From Paralithodes platypus (taxonomy: Eukaryota > Arthropoda > Malacostraca > Decapoda > Lithodidae), in assembly GCA_032716605.1 (NCBI GenBank), contig CM064495.1, forward strand, positions 25,265,760-25,329,759: a DNA stretch of 64,000 nt, given 5' to 3'. The notes beneath the pieces are model-generated. The model was not told the DNA's origin and made no database searches. It saw nothing but the letters and a program-made list of their open reading frames with translations. Shown here piece by piece: positions 30,138 to 41,936 of the stretch; positions within the stretch are counted from its first letter, which is position 1; each line of letters begins with the position of its first letter. Position numbers and translations under genes: made by a program.

Positions 30138-30806
30138 ATGGCAAGCAAGGGTTTAAGAGTCAATATTAACAAAACCAAGGTTATGCATTGTAGATTAAGA
30201 CGAGGCAATGTGGAAAAGAGCAGTGCATACCCATGTGCAGTGTGTGGAAAGGGTGTGGGTGCTAACTCGATTCGGTGTAGCATCTGTCGATGTTGGGTGC
30301 ACCATGGGAGTAAGCGTTGTAGTAGAATAAAAGGACCCCTGCCGAAGGATAAATCAGAAGTTGAGAAATTTGAGTGCGTAGTGTGCAAGGGCGAGCTTGT
30401 GTTAAATGATGATCCTGTGGCTGTGAATTTTGGAAATGAGTCATTGGAGCTGATGGACATGTTTTGTTACCTAGGAGATACCATCTCTTCCGGTGGTGGG
30501 GCCGAGGCTGCCACTGTCGCTAGAATTAGATGTGGCTGGGAGAAGTTCAGAGAACTGCTGCCGATTCTGACCATGAAAAGAATGCCTCACCCCCTGAAGG
30601 GAAAGGTGTATGCCTCATGTGTTAGAAGTGCAATGATGTATGCCTCAGAAACATGGGCTGTTAAAGTAGAGGATGTCAACAGAATGGAACGTGATGAGAT
30701 GAGAATGGTGAAATGGATGTATGGGGCCAAGCTGCAGGATAGAATAACAAATGATGAGCTAAGGAGACGTTTAGGTATAAAGAGTATTAGCGAGATGTGT
30801 ACAAGT
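30138..30806 (+). pseudogene. LINE RT C-terminal domain with an embedded PHD/RING-like zinc finger
   Basis: After MASKGLRVNINKTKVMHCRL comes a Cys/His module. Its elements are YPCAVC, 10 residues later CSIC, then RCWVHH, a Cys after SKR, and FECVVC about 27 residues later. This is the C4-H-C3 spacing of a treble-clef (PHD-like) finger. The RT C-terminus then follows: FCYLGDTISSGGGAEAA, CGWEKFRELLPIL, SAMMYASETWAVKVED and NDELRRRLGIKSI. LINEs of this kind with a finger between RT and the C-terminal domain are known in marine invertebrates. The frame is open until the SINE inserted at 30807. Confidence 0.75.
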
Positions 30807-31352
30807 TGTTGTTGTTGTTGTTGTTGTTGTTCCCCAGGCTGTCTGGCCGAACAGCCCCAAGGTCTCGAGCAAGGCCAAGGCCATAAATGAGCGCCCCCTC
30901 AAAATCCTCCCTGCTTACCACTAACAAAGCCCGGGTGACCGAAGCCACTCCAAGGCAGGGAGCTGAGGAAGGTGCGGAAACGCCCGGGAAACCAAAGCCC
31001 CACCCAAGGCCCTGTGCCCCTCGGCAATTATGAAGGGAAAGTTGAGGGGTAAGGGAAAAATGTGACGCTTTGGCTGCCAATCTGCCAACTTCTAGGTTGG
31101 CAGTAGGGAGGTCAATCCACGGAAAAGACGCCGCCACTTGAGATCTAGAAGATATATAAGTAAAAGGAACAGTCAGAGTAAGCTATGGGTATGGCAGAGA
31201 TTGCTCAGTTCTCACTCGGATAGACCAGCCCATCACCACATGACTAGAATCCAATCCTCTCAGCATCAGCTAGGAAAGGCCCTAGAAAGCCGCCTTTGGC
31301 GGGGGGATAGCTCCCCTATTTCAACTCCTTTCGGGGTTGGGCACCCGCTACT
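30807..31352 (-). mobile_element. 546-bp SINE-like retroposon, longest copy
   Basis: It is flanked by an 11-bp duplication, TGTGTACAAGT (30796-30806 and 31353-31363). On its own strand it begins AGTAGCGGGTGCCCAACCCC and ends in an (AAC)n tail, seen here as (GTT)n at 30807-30831. Two shorter copies at 34549-34955 and 55457-55870 lack about the first 130 bases. No coding is expected. Short frames within it are chance. The head has no clear tRNA boxes, so its origin is open. Confidence 0.85.
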
Positions 31353-31644
31353 TGTGTACAAGTAGACTGGGATGGTATGGGCATGTGGAGAGTATGGATG
31401 AACAAAATTGGGTGAAAATATGCAGGTCTGTAATTGTGGAGGAAGCTGCACCAAGGGGTTGACCGAGGAAGACCTGGGATCGGACTATACGTGCCGATCT
31501 CAAATCCAAAAACTTGACAAGTGAAGCAGCCCTTAACAGGGTTGCCTAGAATGCCGCCATTAGGACAAGAGACTGAAACTGCATGTATGTGTGGAACACT
31601 CAGTCTTAACATTTTATGTATGTATGTATGTATCCCACAGGCCC

Positions 31645-31870
31645 TCCCAATCTACTTTGTCGTAGGCTTTTTCCAAATCCATGAATGCTGCATAGAGTTT
31701 TCTGTTCTTGGCCAAATACTTCTTTACCAACAATTGCATTGAGGCATCTGGTCAATGCAGCCCCTACCCTTTCTGAAACCTCCCTGCTCTTCGCCTATTT
31801 TGTCATCCATTATCTTCAACATCATATTTTCACGCATAATGTACAGTAATGTAATATGGGTTGATATCAA
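31645..31870 (-). pseudogene. LINE reverse transcriptase fragment (motif A part)
   Basis: On the minus strand: IMDDKIGEEQGGFRKGRGCI, then a short damaged stretch, then FMDLEKAYDKVDWEGLWD-like sequence from overlapping frames. These are the fingers and motif A of the LINE that continues at 30072-29750. The 5' end beyond 31870 is not recognisable. Confidence 0.65.
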
Positions 31871-32549
31871 TATAATGAGTGTAATGAGACCTTACCTTCA
31901 CTGTAGAATTGTTATTTTATAGCTAGGTGTTCACATACTGGTATTTTGCGTAATTATGGCTTTTGCTATGCATAAAACCTGCCATCAAATGCCTGTTTCA
32001 CCTCGGTAGTAAACACGTTTCATCTAAAATATATCAGTAATCATCATCATCAATCCAGAGGAAGCTCCCAGACATGCCCCCACTGACCCACTCAACAGTG
32101 CCACTTCCATAGAGTGGATTATGACTCTTAGCACTGATTTTTTTTTATTTTTTTTTATTTTTTTATTTTTTTTTAGAAAAAATACCATGGCTCTATGCCA
32201 AGCAGCTGAAAGAGCCGTAAAACATTCAAGAAGGGAAGATATTATTTACAGGTAAGGAGTTGATATAAAAATGGAGAAATTTTAGGAAAGGGGTAACCCA
32301 CTGAGGGAGGCATCAGCCGTACCCAGTGTCAATAAAAAATGCTAAAAGTGGTGTATTGTAAACCTAAAACTGAATAGGATTACAAAAATTAAAAATATAA
32401 AAAGGGAGATAATGGATTGCAATTACTACTAAATCTTGCCCAAAATACCAACATCTTTGCAGAACACAAAAATTCTTTCAGCAGAAAAGGAACAGCCCTC
32501 AGCTAAGATTGCTTTCAGGCTGAGTGCTCTGCGGATATTTCCAAAGTAC

Positions 32550-33881
32550 CTATCCCTTTGACGTTGAAAAGATGGACATTTCTATCAGAATATGTTTAAC
32601 CGTGAGGAGAACAGCACAACCTGTACACTCCGGCTGGTTTGTCCTTTCCATGAGATAACCATGAGTGAGTCTAGCGTGGCCAATGCGGAGGCGAGCAAGA
32701 GCAGTTTCCTCCCTACGAACTTTGGAACAAGCTTCGTGCCAAGGTTCTACAGATGGTTTGATCTCTTTTAGTTTATCAAGAACATTGTCAGACAACTCAG
32801 CCTGCCATTTAGACAACATAGCAGACTTAATGAGAGGCAAATAATAATTGTAGGGCAACTGGAGGTCATCATCAAAGATATCAGCATGCTTAGTTGCAGA
32901 ATCTGCAGCCTCATTTCCATGGATTCCCACATGCGCTGGTGTCCAACAGAAAGAGACCAGTTTATGTCGAGATGCAAGTGTGACCAGCCATTTCATTATC
33001 TCTGTAAGTACCGGGCTCCCACGGAATTCCCCTTGAAGGGCATCGAGAGAGCTTCTAGAATCTGAGCAAATCACGAAGGAGCTCCCCTCAAGGTTCCCAA
33101 CCATCCTGAGTGCCCGTAGGTTAGCGGATAATTCCGCTGTAAAAATAGAGGCAATTGGAGAGAGGCGTCGGCTAAAAGTAACCCCTTCAGTCACCACTGC
33201 ATACGCCGTAAAATCTACACTCTTAGATCCATCTGTGTACACCTTCGTTTCCTCGGCATGCTTGCCAGCATGCTGTAAAAACAAAGACCTGAAGACCGGC
33301 GCAGGTGTTTCGCCCTTCACAATATTGTTGAGTTCTCTGCATGATTCACGTGCGGGAATGCTCCAAGGAGCTGGACCCTCCGGAAAATCCCAGACGTCAA
33401 TCCCCTCAGGCAGAACTTCATCAAAGAGGTGACCTGGAACCAAACCAAAGGGTTTCCATGCCGGGCAGTCAAGAAAAAGACCCTCAGCCGAGAAGGGTTT
33501 GCGGCAGATAGGATGGTTAGGATGTCGCTTGCACTTTAGATAGTGTTTCATTAGGAGGTACTGCCTGCGGAACTTTAAGGGCAAGAACCCAGCTTCCACA
33601 CAGAGACTACCTGTCCTAGATGACTTGAAGGCACCAATGCTAAGGCGAATGCCAAGATGAAGTACTGGATCAAACATCTGAAGTACCTTTGGTTTGGCCA
33701 GGGCATAAGCTTGACAAGCAAAATCAAGCTTCGACTGGATGAAAGCTGTGTAGAGCTGTAGTAGAACCTTTCTGTCAGCACCCCAAGACGTATGAGCCAA
33801 ACGCTTGACGACATTCATTGAACGATAGCATCGGGCCTTTAGATCTTTTATGTGCGGTAACCATGATAAACGACAATCCAA
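32550..33881 (-). CDS. LINE ORF2 C-terminal part with RNase H
   Basis: A 443-residue open stretch, from the RT thumb region through RNase H to the C-terminus. RNase H carries KVYTDGSKS (first Asp), FTAELSANLRAL (Glu), VICSDSRSSLDAL (Asp) and WTPAHVGIHGNEAADSATKH (His and last Asp). All catalytic positions are therefore present. The C-terminal HARLTHGYLMERTNQPECTG contains a Cys motif continued by CAVLLTVKHILIE. It overlaps the RT frame at 33848, which shows a frameshift between the two. The RNase H would remove template RNA during second-strand synthesis. Confidence 0.85.
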   Translation of the reverse strand: MDCRLSWLPHIKDLKARCYRSMNVVKRLAHTSWGADRKVLLQLYTAFIQSKLDFACQAYALAKPKVLQMFDPVLHLGIRLSIGAFKSSRTGSLCVEAGFLPLKFRRQYLLMKHYLKCKRHPNHPICRKPFSAEGLFLDCPAWKPFGLVPGHLFDEVLPEGIDVWDFPEGPAPWSIPARESCRELNNIVKGETPAPVFRSLFLQHAGKHAEETKVYTDGSKSVDFTAYAVVTEGVTFSRRLSPIASIFTAELSANLRALRMVGNLEGSSFVICSDSRSSLDALQGEFRGSPVLTEIMKWLVTLASRHKLVSFCWTPAHVGIHGNEAADSATKHADIFDDDLQLPYNYYLPLIKSAMLSKWQAELSDNVLDKLKEIKPSVEPWHEACSKVRREETALARLRIGHARLTHGYLMERTNQPECTGCAVLLTVKHILIEMSIFSTSKG

Positions 33882-35556
33882 AATAACACCCAGGAACCGA
33901 ACTTCATCTTTGAACTGAATGGGTTCACCATGAAGACGTCGAGTCCCCCTATCTGGGCAGACACGCTTCCTGTGCCTACAAAAGTGAACTGCAAAGGTTT
34001 TATGAGTGGAAAATTGAAACCATTTGACTTTGTCCGCCTCTCAATCCCATTTAGTACCATCTGAAGTTTGCGTGTTATATGAGCCATCTTCCTCCCAATG
34101 TAAAATATGCTGAGGTCATCAGCATAAAGGGTGAAGTATACATCTTTAGGGAGGTAGCTCTTCACATCATCAATACCTATAAGGAAGAGGAAAACACTAA
34201 GGCAACAGCCCTGGGGGAGTCCCTCCTCCTGTACCTTCAGCTGAAAACGGACATCGTGCATCTGAACCTGGAACGTCCTATCCAATAGAAAGTTTTTAAT
34301 AAAGTACATGATATTGCCTCGAAATCCCAGTTGTAAAAGTCTCGTGAGAATACCATGACGCCAGGTAGTGTCGTAGGCCTTTGCAAGGTCAAAGAACACC
34401 GCTGTCAAATGGAGCTTCTTTTCAAAGATCACTCGAATATGGTGATCTAAATATAAAATAGGGTCTAAACAAGATCTATGTTTCCGGAAAGCACACCGGA
34501 ACGGGAAGAGATGATTATCCAGCAAGAAGATTAACCTAGAATTCATCACTGTGGTGATGGGCTGGTCTATCAGAGTGAGAACTGAGCGATCTCTGCCATA
34601 CCCATAGCTTACTCTGACTTTTCCTTTTACTTATATGTTTTCTAGATCTCAAGTGACGGCGTCTTTTCCGTGGATTGACCTCCCAATCTACCAAGATTGG
34701 AAGCCAAAGCGTCACATTTTTCCTTTGCCCCTCAACTTTCTCTTCATAATTGCTGAGGGGCACAGGGTCCTGGATGGGGCTTTGGTTTCCCGGGCGTTTC
34801 CGCACCCTCCTGAGCTCCCCGCCATGGAGTGGCTTCGGTCACCCAGGCTTTATTGTGGTCGGCAGGGAGGGTTCTGTGGGGGCGCTCGGTTATGGCCTTG
34901 GCCTTGCTCAGGGCCTTGGGGCTGTTCGGCCAGGCAGCTTGGGGAACAACAACAACCTAGAATTCACCATCCTCTAGACCAACTTGCAGAGGGAACTGGT
35001 CAACGCAATAGGCCTGTAATTCTACTTGTTAATATATACTTTTTAGTATGATCCTTTCCCGGCTTAGGAAACCCAAGGACAATTGCATGTCTCCAAGATG
35101 TTGGGAAGACATGGGTAGTCCATATGACATTATAAATGGACAGTAGGAATGATAAGGACTTGGGATGTAAATGTCGTACCATTTCATAATGGATGCCATC
35201 ATCGCCCGGCGCTGTATTCTTAGCCTGGGCAACAGCTTCCATCAGGTCCTGCATAGTGAAGGCGTTGTTATAATCATAGCATTCAATGTCGTCAAAAGTA
35301 AGATGTTTCTCTTCTTCCCGTTCCTTATAGCGCTGAAATTCAGCAGAGTAATGGTCAGCCTTAGAAACAGACTCAAAAGTATCCGCCAGAACATCAGCAA
35401 CCGCATTGGGGGCAAAACAGGTGCACGAGGATACGGTTTGCCCTCAATTTGACGAATCTTTCGCCAGACAGTACTCTGCGCAGTATGACAATTGAAGGAG
35501 TTAACGTAACCCATCCAGGATGATTTTTTGGCTTCCTTGTATGTCCTGTTCCTCAC
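33848..35556 (-). pseudogene. LINE reverse transcriptase, split by a SINE
   Basis: The upstream part (35556-34970) covers the linker and fingers, with NTAPGDDGIHYEMVRHLHP and SWRHAIVLGFPKPGKDHTKK. After the SINE (34549-34955) RT resumes with FPFRCAFRKHRSCLDPIL, FFDLAKAYDTTWRHGIL (motif A), GLPQGCCLSVFLF (motif B) and LYADDLSIFYIG (motif C). Catalytic Asp residues are intact. Additional frame breaks occur at about 35245 and near 33860. CCTAGAATTCA(T/C)CA flanks the SINE as target duplication. Confidence 0.82.
34549..34955 (+). mobile_element. SINE-like retroposon, copy inside LINE RT
   Basis: Starts near GTGGTGATGGGCTGGTCTAT and ends in (AAC)n. It is flanked by CCTAGAATTCATCA (34535-34548) and CCTAGAATTCACCA (34956-34969). 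It matches the reverse of 30807-31240 and the copy at 55457-55870. It is shorter at its 5' end than the 546-bp copy. Confidence 0.85.
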
Positions 35557-35861
35557 TGCTCTGCAACGTTTGAACTCTATTTTGTTCGCAAGAGATTTGT
35601 TGTTCTTTTAGCGGTTAAACGAACACCTAAAAGCTAACTTAACCCTAGTACATTCAGGAGTCCAGAAAGGCACAGGAGTATACCTCAAAGTTCCAGATGA
35701 TTTCGGAATATTAGCCATGGCAGCAGCATTAACTGTGAGTAACAGATCTTATACCATATCGTCCACATCACCATAGTGCTCAGTGTCCCTTTGGAAGCCT
35801 ACCCAATCGGCCCTGCGGAGGACCCATCTTGGGCTAATGGCTGGTTTGTTCCCCCCCTATG

Positions 35862-36521
35862 TCACAGACAAAAGTATTGGGTAGTGATCGCTGATATAAT
35901 AGCACAATCACCATCAACCTCCCAACCTATATCTGAGGCCTCTAGAGGGGAGCATAGGGACAAATCTATCACCGTTTCAGAATCATGTTGGAGATAATAA
36001 TGAGTCATCTCGCCTGTATTTAAAACAACAGATGGGTGACTATCCAAAACTCTCTCCAACATTGCACCATTGCGGTTTACCACGACATCACCCCAGATGA
36101 GACTACGAGCATTAAAGTCTCCCAATAAAAAATATGGTTCATGCAGCTGGTTAAGTACACCCACTATCTCCCCGGCAGTAGGTGGCACAGTCATATTAGG
36201 AGGTATATAGATACTGCAGATGGTGAATAATTTGTACAGCTGCACCTTAGCAACTGCCACCTGCAATCTGGTTTAAACTGGAAATTTTTGGTAAGGAATA
36301 TCTCTCCTCACCAAGAAAGCAGTACCCATTATGGTGCTGAGATCTGCATCATCATGAGAAAGGACTACACTGTAGCCCTTAATAACATTAAACTGTCTAA
36401 AATTATGGTTAGTTTCATTCAGGGAAATGCAAGCTGGTTGGTAACCACTGACATACTTTGTCAGTGCCTCCCTCTTAGATGCATTCCCTTGAATGTTCCA
36501 CTGAATGATTTTGTAACTCAT
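35862..36521 (-). pseudogene. LINE apurinic-type endonuclease, damaged
   Basis: The N-terminal part (36521-36273) reads KIIQWNIQGNASKREAL and PACISLNETN (metal-binding Asn and Glu). The C-terminal part (36266-35862) reads YFLLGDFNARSLIWGD (Asp/Asn) and VIDLSLCS, then DGDCAIIS where the family has an SDH catalytic pair. His is replaced by Cys. A stop or frameshift lies between the parts. The domain nicks target DNA for target-primed reverse transcription. This copy is probably inactive. Confidence 0.8.
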
Positions 36522-36558
36522 TCAGTAGTAATGGTACGATCTCTATTTTCATCTACAT

Positions 36559-37679
36559 TCAAAATATAGGGTCCTTCCTTGGGTTTAATTTGCTTGTATC
36601 CTCAGGGAGAGGATTATCTACAGGCTCATCAGGCCCAGGGGGTTGCAAAGGGCATCCTCCTGGAGAATCACCATCAGGAATAGTGTTGAGGACGCTTATT
36701 TCGTCAGAATTAGAGGACTTATCAAGGCGTGCAGGGGCATGCAAGGGTGTGGTATTGCCCACACCCTTATCAGTAGATCCCTGGCATTTTTGCACTAAAG
36801 TCTGTGATTTAAAGATGAAAGGCACTGTACCTGAGGCCTGGTGTCCCAGACTCATTCTGCTGGATTTGAAGAAGTTACAATCAGGCTCGCCAGATGGGGA
36901 GAAACCACTGAAGCCCTCCTCAGAATCTGAAGAGCCCCCCCCTTCGTCTCCTCCGCTTCACAGCTTGCCGGGAGCCGCGAGAATGAGTCGGAGAACCCTG
37001 GACAAGGACATCAAGAATCTGTTTTGCAGGGAGATTTGATCCCACACTTGAGAGCAGGCCGAACCTGTTGCTGGTAGAGACTCCAAAACTTGTTGGCACA
37101 GAGGCGGGTAGATGTGTCGGGTGTCGTGAGGCAGGTCGAGGAGTGGGTTCAGCGGAAGGGAAACGAGAAGCGTCCCTTTGAGGATTGGCTACCCCAGCAT
37201 AGGAAAGCCCACCAGCTAACCTCACACCACCGATGACCCTCGCCCTCGCCTGCATCGGGCTGATCTTCTCCTGATCGATAATTCTTAATATTTCTTTGGA
37301 CTTCAAATACTCCGGGCAGTTCACACTATTGGCTTCATGGGAACCATTGCAATTGGCACAGTGGATAGGTCTCACACACTCCAGTCTCTCATGTTGACCC
37401 CCACAGCGGGAGCAGATGATTGTAGTGCTTCGACAGAAATTCACACTGTGGTTGAACCGTTGGCACCTAGTGCAGCGCCTCGGCTTTCTGATATAAGGGG
37501 AAACATTGAAGGGCCTCTCCCCATAATGTACCCTGTCAGGAAGTATGTCTGTATTAAAAACCAGGAGAAACATGGGTGAACTACCAAGTTGGGATACCTT
37601 ATTCACCCCAAATTTGGAGAATGCCCTGTTTAAAAGGTCTGGAGGTCTTGTCTTCAAGTAAGGAGCATATATATCCCCT
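36559..37679 (-). pseudogene. LINE ORF1, zinc-knuckle part
   Basis: Downstream of the piggyBac insertion the frame reads KGDIYAPYLKTRPPDLLNRA. Then come three CCHC knuckles: CTRCQRFNHSVNFC, CSRCGGQHERLEC and CANCNGSHEANSVNC. A Pro/Arg/Ser-rich tail and a further open piece (36855-36559) follow. ORF1 proteins of this type bind element RNA. The segment joins in frame to 42134 when the piggyBac insert and one TTAA are ignored (LNSI then KGDIY). Confidence 0.82.
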
Positions 37680-38093
37680 TTAACCCTCCAGCCCCGGGGG
37701 CTATAGCTTGCGACTGTGCTGCAGTACCGGGTGTTTTGACGATCTTTGGGCTATGTTAACTACTCAGTAAGTCAATGAATATGGCATATAATGTTGTGAA
37801 TAAAAAAGAATAATGTTCCACAAACCTTCCTCTGTCGAATGGCGTTGAGTAGAGGTCTCTAGCCCCTCTGGTTGCATAATGGTGAGCGCGGGAAGACGAG
37901 TGCTTTTCGGCGGCAAATTCTTCCCGCGTTCGGACGCGTCGCCCCGGCCATGGCTACGACGCACCTAGCCGCTCGTCGCGCCAAAGTATTTATCTCCCTT
38001 AGACGATTTTAGTGTTTGATATTGAGAATGTGATGTTTATTTGATATTTTTCTAGTTATTTTGAGGCCAATTATATAAAATATGTTTATTAGG

Positions 38094-38790
38094 GTATCAC
38101 TGTCACTGATATTGCTAATTTTCACTCGATACCGTACATTTTATTAGTAATTGAGGTAGGTTATTGTTGTATTAGGCACTGATTATTCATTATCACAGGT
38201 GTTTATTATACTTTGGCCATCAAATATTAGGTCTTGTGTCACTTTCACTTTGACAAATATGCTTTAGAGAGTGTCACTGTCACTGATAATGCTCATTTTC
38301 ACTCGATACCGTACATTTTATTAGTAATTGAGGTAGGTTATTGTTGTATTAGGCACTGATTATTCGTTATCACAGGTGTTTATTATACTTTGGCCATCAA
38401 ATATTAGGTCTTGTGTCACTTTCACTTTGACAAATATGCTTTAGAGAGTGTCACTGTCACTGATAATGCTCATTTTCACTCGATACCGTACATTTTATTA
38501 GTAATTGAGGTAGGTTATTGTTGTATTAGGCACTGATTATTCGTTATCACAGGTGTTTATTATACTTTGGCCATCAAATATTAGGTCTTGTGTCACTTTC
38601 ACTTTGACAAATATGCTTTAGAGAGTGTCACTGTCACTGATAATGCTCATTTTCACTCGATACCGTACATTTTATTAGTAATTGAGGTAGGTTATTGTTG
38701 TATTAGGCACTGATTATTCGTTATCACAGGTGTTTATTATACTTTGGCCATCAAATATTAGGTCTTGTGTCACTTTCACTTAGTTATATG
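38094..38790. repeat. 177-bp tandem array inside piggyBac A
   Basis: About four head-to-tail units have a period of 177 bp, measured from the start of TTAGAGAGTG at 38264, 38441 and 38618. Each contains GTGTCACTGTCACTGATAAT, CACTCGATACCGTACATTTT and GGTCTTGTGTCACTTTCAC. The second and third units are almost identical and the first is diverged. Remnants of the same array lie in piggyBac B (57240-57424, 58108-58470). Confidence 0.93.
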
Positions 38791-39051
38791 ATTTGTAAAC
38801 GTTTTATATACAATTTATTGTGTCTTTTTTCACTGATTTATATATTTCTATAGGTTCTAATCATATGAATGTCACTTGGTATATACATACAGTATGTGTC
38901 ACTTTCACATATTATTATGGTGTAATTGTATTTGTATAAATGTTTTCATAATACATGACTTTTGTATAACAATAAATTGGTTTACTTCCACTTTTTGCCT
39001 ATATATATACTGTACATATTGTCATTATCTTTGGCACTTTCACTATGATTA

Positions 39052-41936
39052 TTAGAACTCCAGCTTGGAGTGGTAATCAAAGAAGCACTCTAAAGCACAG
39101 AGTGCCACCTTGCACTCCACACACTCCATGGTTGACTTTTTACCTGGCCTCGGCCTCACCCTGCTGTTGTAGCAGACATGGCACCGCTTCTGCTGTGTTC
39201 TTCCTGATTCATTCTGAGGCAGGGAACCAAGCCTGTGCCTAATCAAGTATTGAGCAAACTGCAAGCGGTCAATAACGGCGGGCCCAGGATGTGCCACTGC
39301 CCTCTGTGGCGTAGCATACTTCTCCAGGAGCTCCGTCAACACCTGCTTTTGGAACCTCCGCAGGCTATTGAACTTCATGGGTGTGTTCACATTCCGAAGC
39401 TTGTATATATTGTAGGCATTCAGAACTGACATGTCCACCATATGCAGAAAGAACTTTTTGTACCATCTGCACGAGGTACGCAGGCAGTCAATGAAGCCTA
39501 TCTGCATGTCGGACTTGTCCACCAGCCTCATGTTGATGTTGTAGTCCAGGACAGCATCGGGCTTGGTCACCCTGGCCTGGGTGCGGCGATCCACCTTGCC
39601 AGTCTCCACCATTTCCCCCTTGTGGATGGTGGTCAGGAGGTTGACCTTCCGCTGGTCGTGCCAGTGGATAGCCAGAATGGGCCCCGACTTCTTCTTCAAC
39701 ACATCACCTTTTTTGGTCTTTGGAGGGAAAGGTGGCATGCCCTTCCTTTTCCCTCGTACTGTGCCTACAGTCCCCGTCTTGTGCTCATGCAGGTACTGTG
39801 AGAGAGTGGGGACGTGTAATAATTGTCCGTGTAGAGGACGTGATTCTTGTGAAAGTAGCGGTCCATCATGGCTTGCACCACTGCTCCGCCAAAGCCAATG
39901 AGGGGGTCCACAAGCAAGTCCCCTTCCTTCCCGCTGTAGACCAGGAAGTCCAGGACATAGCCAGTTTGGCAGTCGCACAGAACAAAGAATTTTATGCCAA
40001 AGCGATGTCTTTTTGAGGGGATGTACTGCCGGAAGCTGAGTTTTCCCCGGAACAGCACAAGAGACTCGTCAATGACGACCTTGCGGAAGGGCTTGAAGTA
40101 GGAGGTGAAGCGTTCTCGCATCATCTCGTACAACGTCCTAATCTTCCACAGCTTGTCACCGAGGTGGACGTCGGTGTTGGTGACAAGATGGAGCGCTGCG
40201 AGGATATCAAGGTACCGGTCGCGAGACATATATTTCCCGAAGGCAGGGGTGGATATCAGATCATTGGTGATCCAATAGTCAGGCAACCTATGCTTCTTGA
40301 CATGAGGCATTAGCATGGTGAGTGCCAGGAACACCATGAACTCTTTATGAGTCACTGGGGTCCACTGCCTCATGTGGCCCTTGGTCACCTTACCCAAAAA
40401 GTGGACCTGGAATTGGTGCTGCTTATTTGTCTCTTTGACAACATAGCCTACCACCTCCTCATCAAAGAAGGCCTCAAATAGTTCGTGTGGTGGAGCATTG
40501 GGGCCTGCAGGAAAATTGGGGGTAATGCCTGAACCATCCAGTACCTCATCAAAAGCTGGCACATCAGGGTTGTATCCATCCCCATCAACTACGTCTTGCC
40601 ACTGAAAAACGTAGAATGGGTCTTGTCTACGCTGACGAGGAGCTCCAGCTGGTGGCCCAGCACGCCCACGGCCAACTCGGGAGGCGCGCGCCCTAGGGCG
40701 GCGAGGGCGTCGGCCAGGGCGGCGGCCAGCACGACGGGCAGCACGACGCCGGGCCAAGCGGATGGGTCGAGGGTCGTCGATGTCCATATAGTCATCGTCA
40801 GAGTGGTCATCTTGCCCTGACGGTGGACCTATGTAATCATGGCCAGAGTCTTCAGAGAGGTGCCCTTCATCATCAGTGGCCCCCACATCATCTGGCGGGG
40901 AACCAGTGATGCGTGGGCGGTGTGCAGGTGGGCGAGGTGGGGAAGGAGTGGCAGGTGAGGCTGTGTCCCCCCGAGGTCCTGGGCTCCTTGGCCTGCGACG
41001 AGTGACAGAAAGCAATGTTTCACTGTCACTAGGCCCAGGTATTGGTGATGCAAGCTCAAAGACTTCTTCAGGAAGACATGTTGAAGGCGGGAGAGGTGGG
41101 GAGGACCGTGGGGAAAGTTGCGGGGACATATGGCTGGGACCGGCAGGGCTGGACGCCGCGGGAGCCTCGAACAAAACTCTCTTACTTTTCTTATTTTTTT
41201 TTGTATATTTCCTGCCTTTCCCCTTTTCGGCAGCAGTATGTCTCCTGTCGGGGGACCTAGGAGGCAAATAGGCCGAAAGTGGGGGGTCCTCAACCCTTGG
41301 CAATGGTGGGGGTGGTGGGGAAGAATGCGGGGCATCCGGGTCATCTTGGGTGGCGTGGGTAGATAAGGGAGACAATGGCGGACGAGAAGGGTCACCACGC
41401 TGACCCTCACTCACAGCCTCATCCTCACCAAGTATTTTTGCTTGTTCCCTAGCTGCCGCAGCCGCCTTCTCAAGTATTTTCTGCTTATACAAGTGTAGCT
41501 TGAAAGGCGATTTACCTGGGGAAGGGCTTGGAGTCGTGTCACTTATGCGAAATTTGGTGAGTGACCTTGAACTCTCCCACTCACTCACTCTCTCAAGTTC
41601 ACTGTCTTTAGGTAAACCAGCTTCCTCAACAACTGGTACATCACCTTCATCACTCTCATCACTGTCATGTTCTCTCGCAAATCCCAGGAATTGCTCTTCT
41701 TTCTCACTCTCATGGCCATAATCACTCGACTTATAATTACTGGAGTCGTCACTGACTATATCATCAACAATATACTTGGCATCAGCACGCTCATATAGTC
41801 TCAATGTCGTCTCAATACCTCCGGGAGATAACACATTTAGGCGATGGCGTCGGGGTAAGGCGCGACGAACTAGCAAGGGCGTCGTAGGAAGCACGGTATC
41901 GGACACAGCGGAATCACTATTTGGCGTACTGTCCAT
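39052..41936 (-). pseudogene. piggyBac transposase A (one frameshift)
   Basis: A cut-and-paste transposase of about 960 residues. The ATG at 41936 (MDSTPNSDSAVSDT) is chosen because it lies inside the element and matches copy B. The first roughly 400 residues are acidic, then Pro/Ser/Arg-rich low complexity. The DDE_Tnp_1_7 core follows, with HELFEAFFDEEVVGYVV, FRKVVIDESLVLFRGK (first Asp), HVLYTDNYYTS (second Asp) and INMRLVDKSDMQIGF (third Asp). A C-terminal Cys-rich finger reads CHVCYNSR, MECVECKVALC and ECFFDYH. One C is missing near 39811 relative to copy B, which splits the frame between the second and third Asp. Otherwise it looks intact. Confidence 0.9.

Larger units (their letters stand above)
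30073..31632 (+). mobile_element. 5'-truncated LINE with TGTA tail, inserted in an opposite-strand LINE
   Basis: The insertion is flanked by ATCCCACAGGCC on both sides and ends in a (TGTA)n microsatellite (about 31612-31632). It starts within RT motif C territory (LVLMADNV) and covers only the C-terminal domain. A SINE (30807-31352) interrupts it. The C-terminal part resumes afterwards with RWYGHVESMDEQNW and PRKTWDRTIRADLKSKNLTS. Confidence 0.82.

Noticed and set aside
38094..38790. CRISPR-like array
   Set aside because: The 177-bp units are direct tandem repeats without distinct spacers, inside a eukaryotic piggyBac element.
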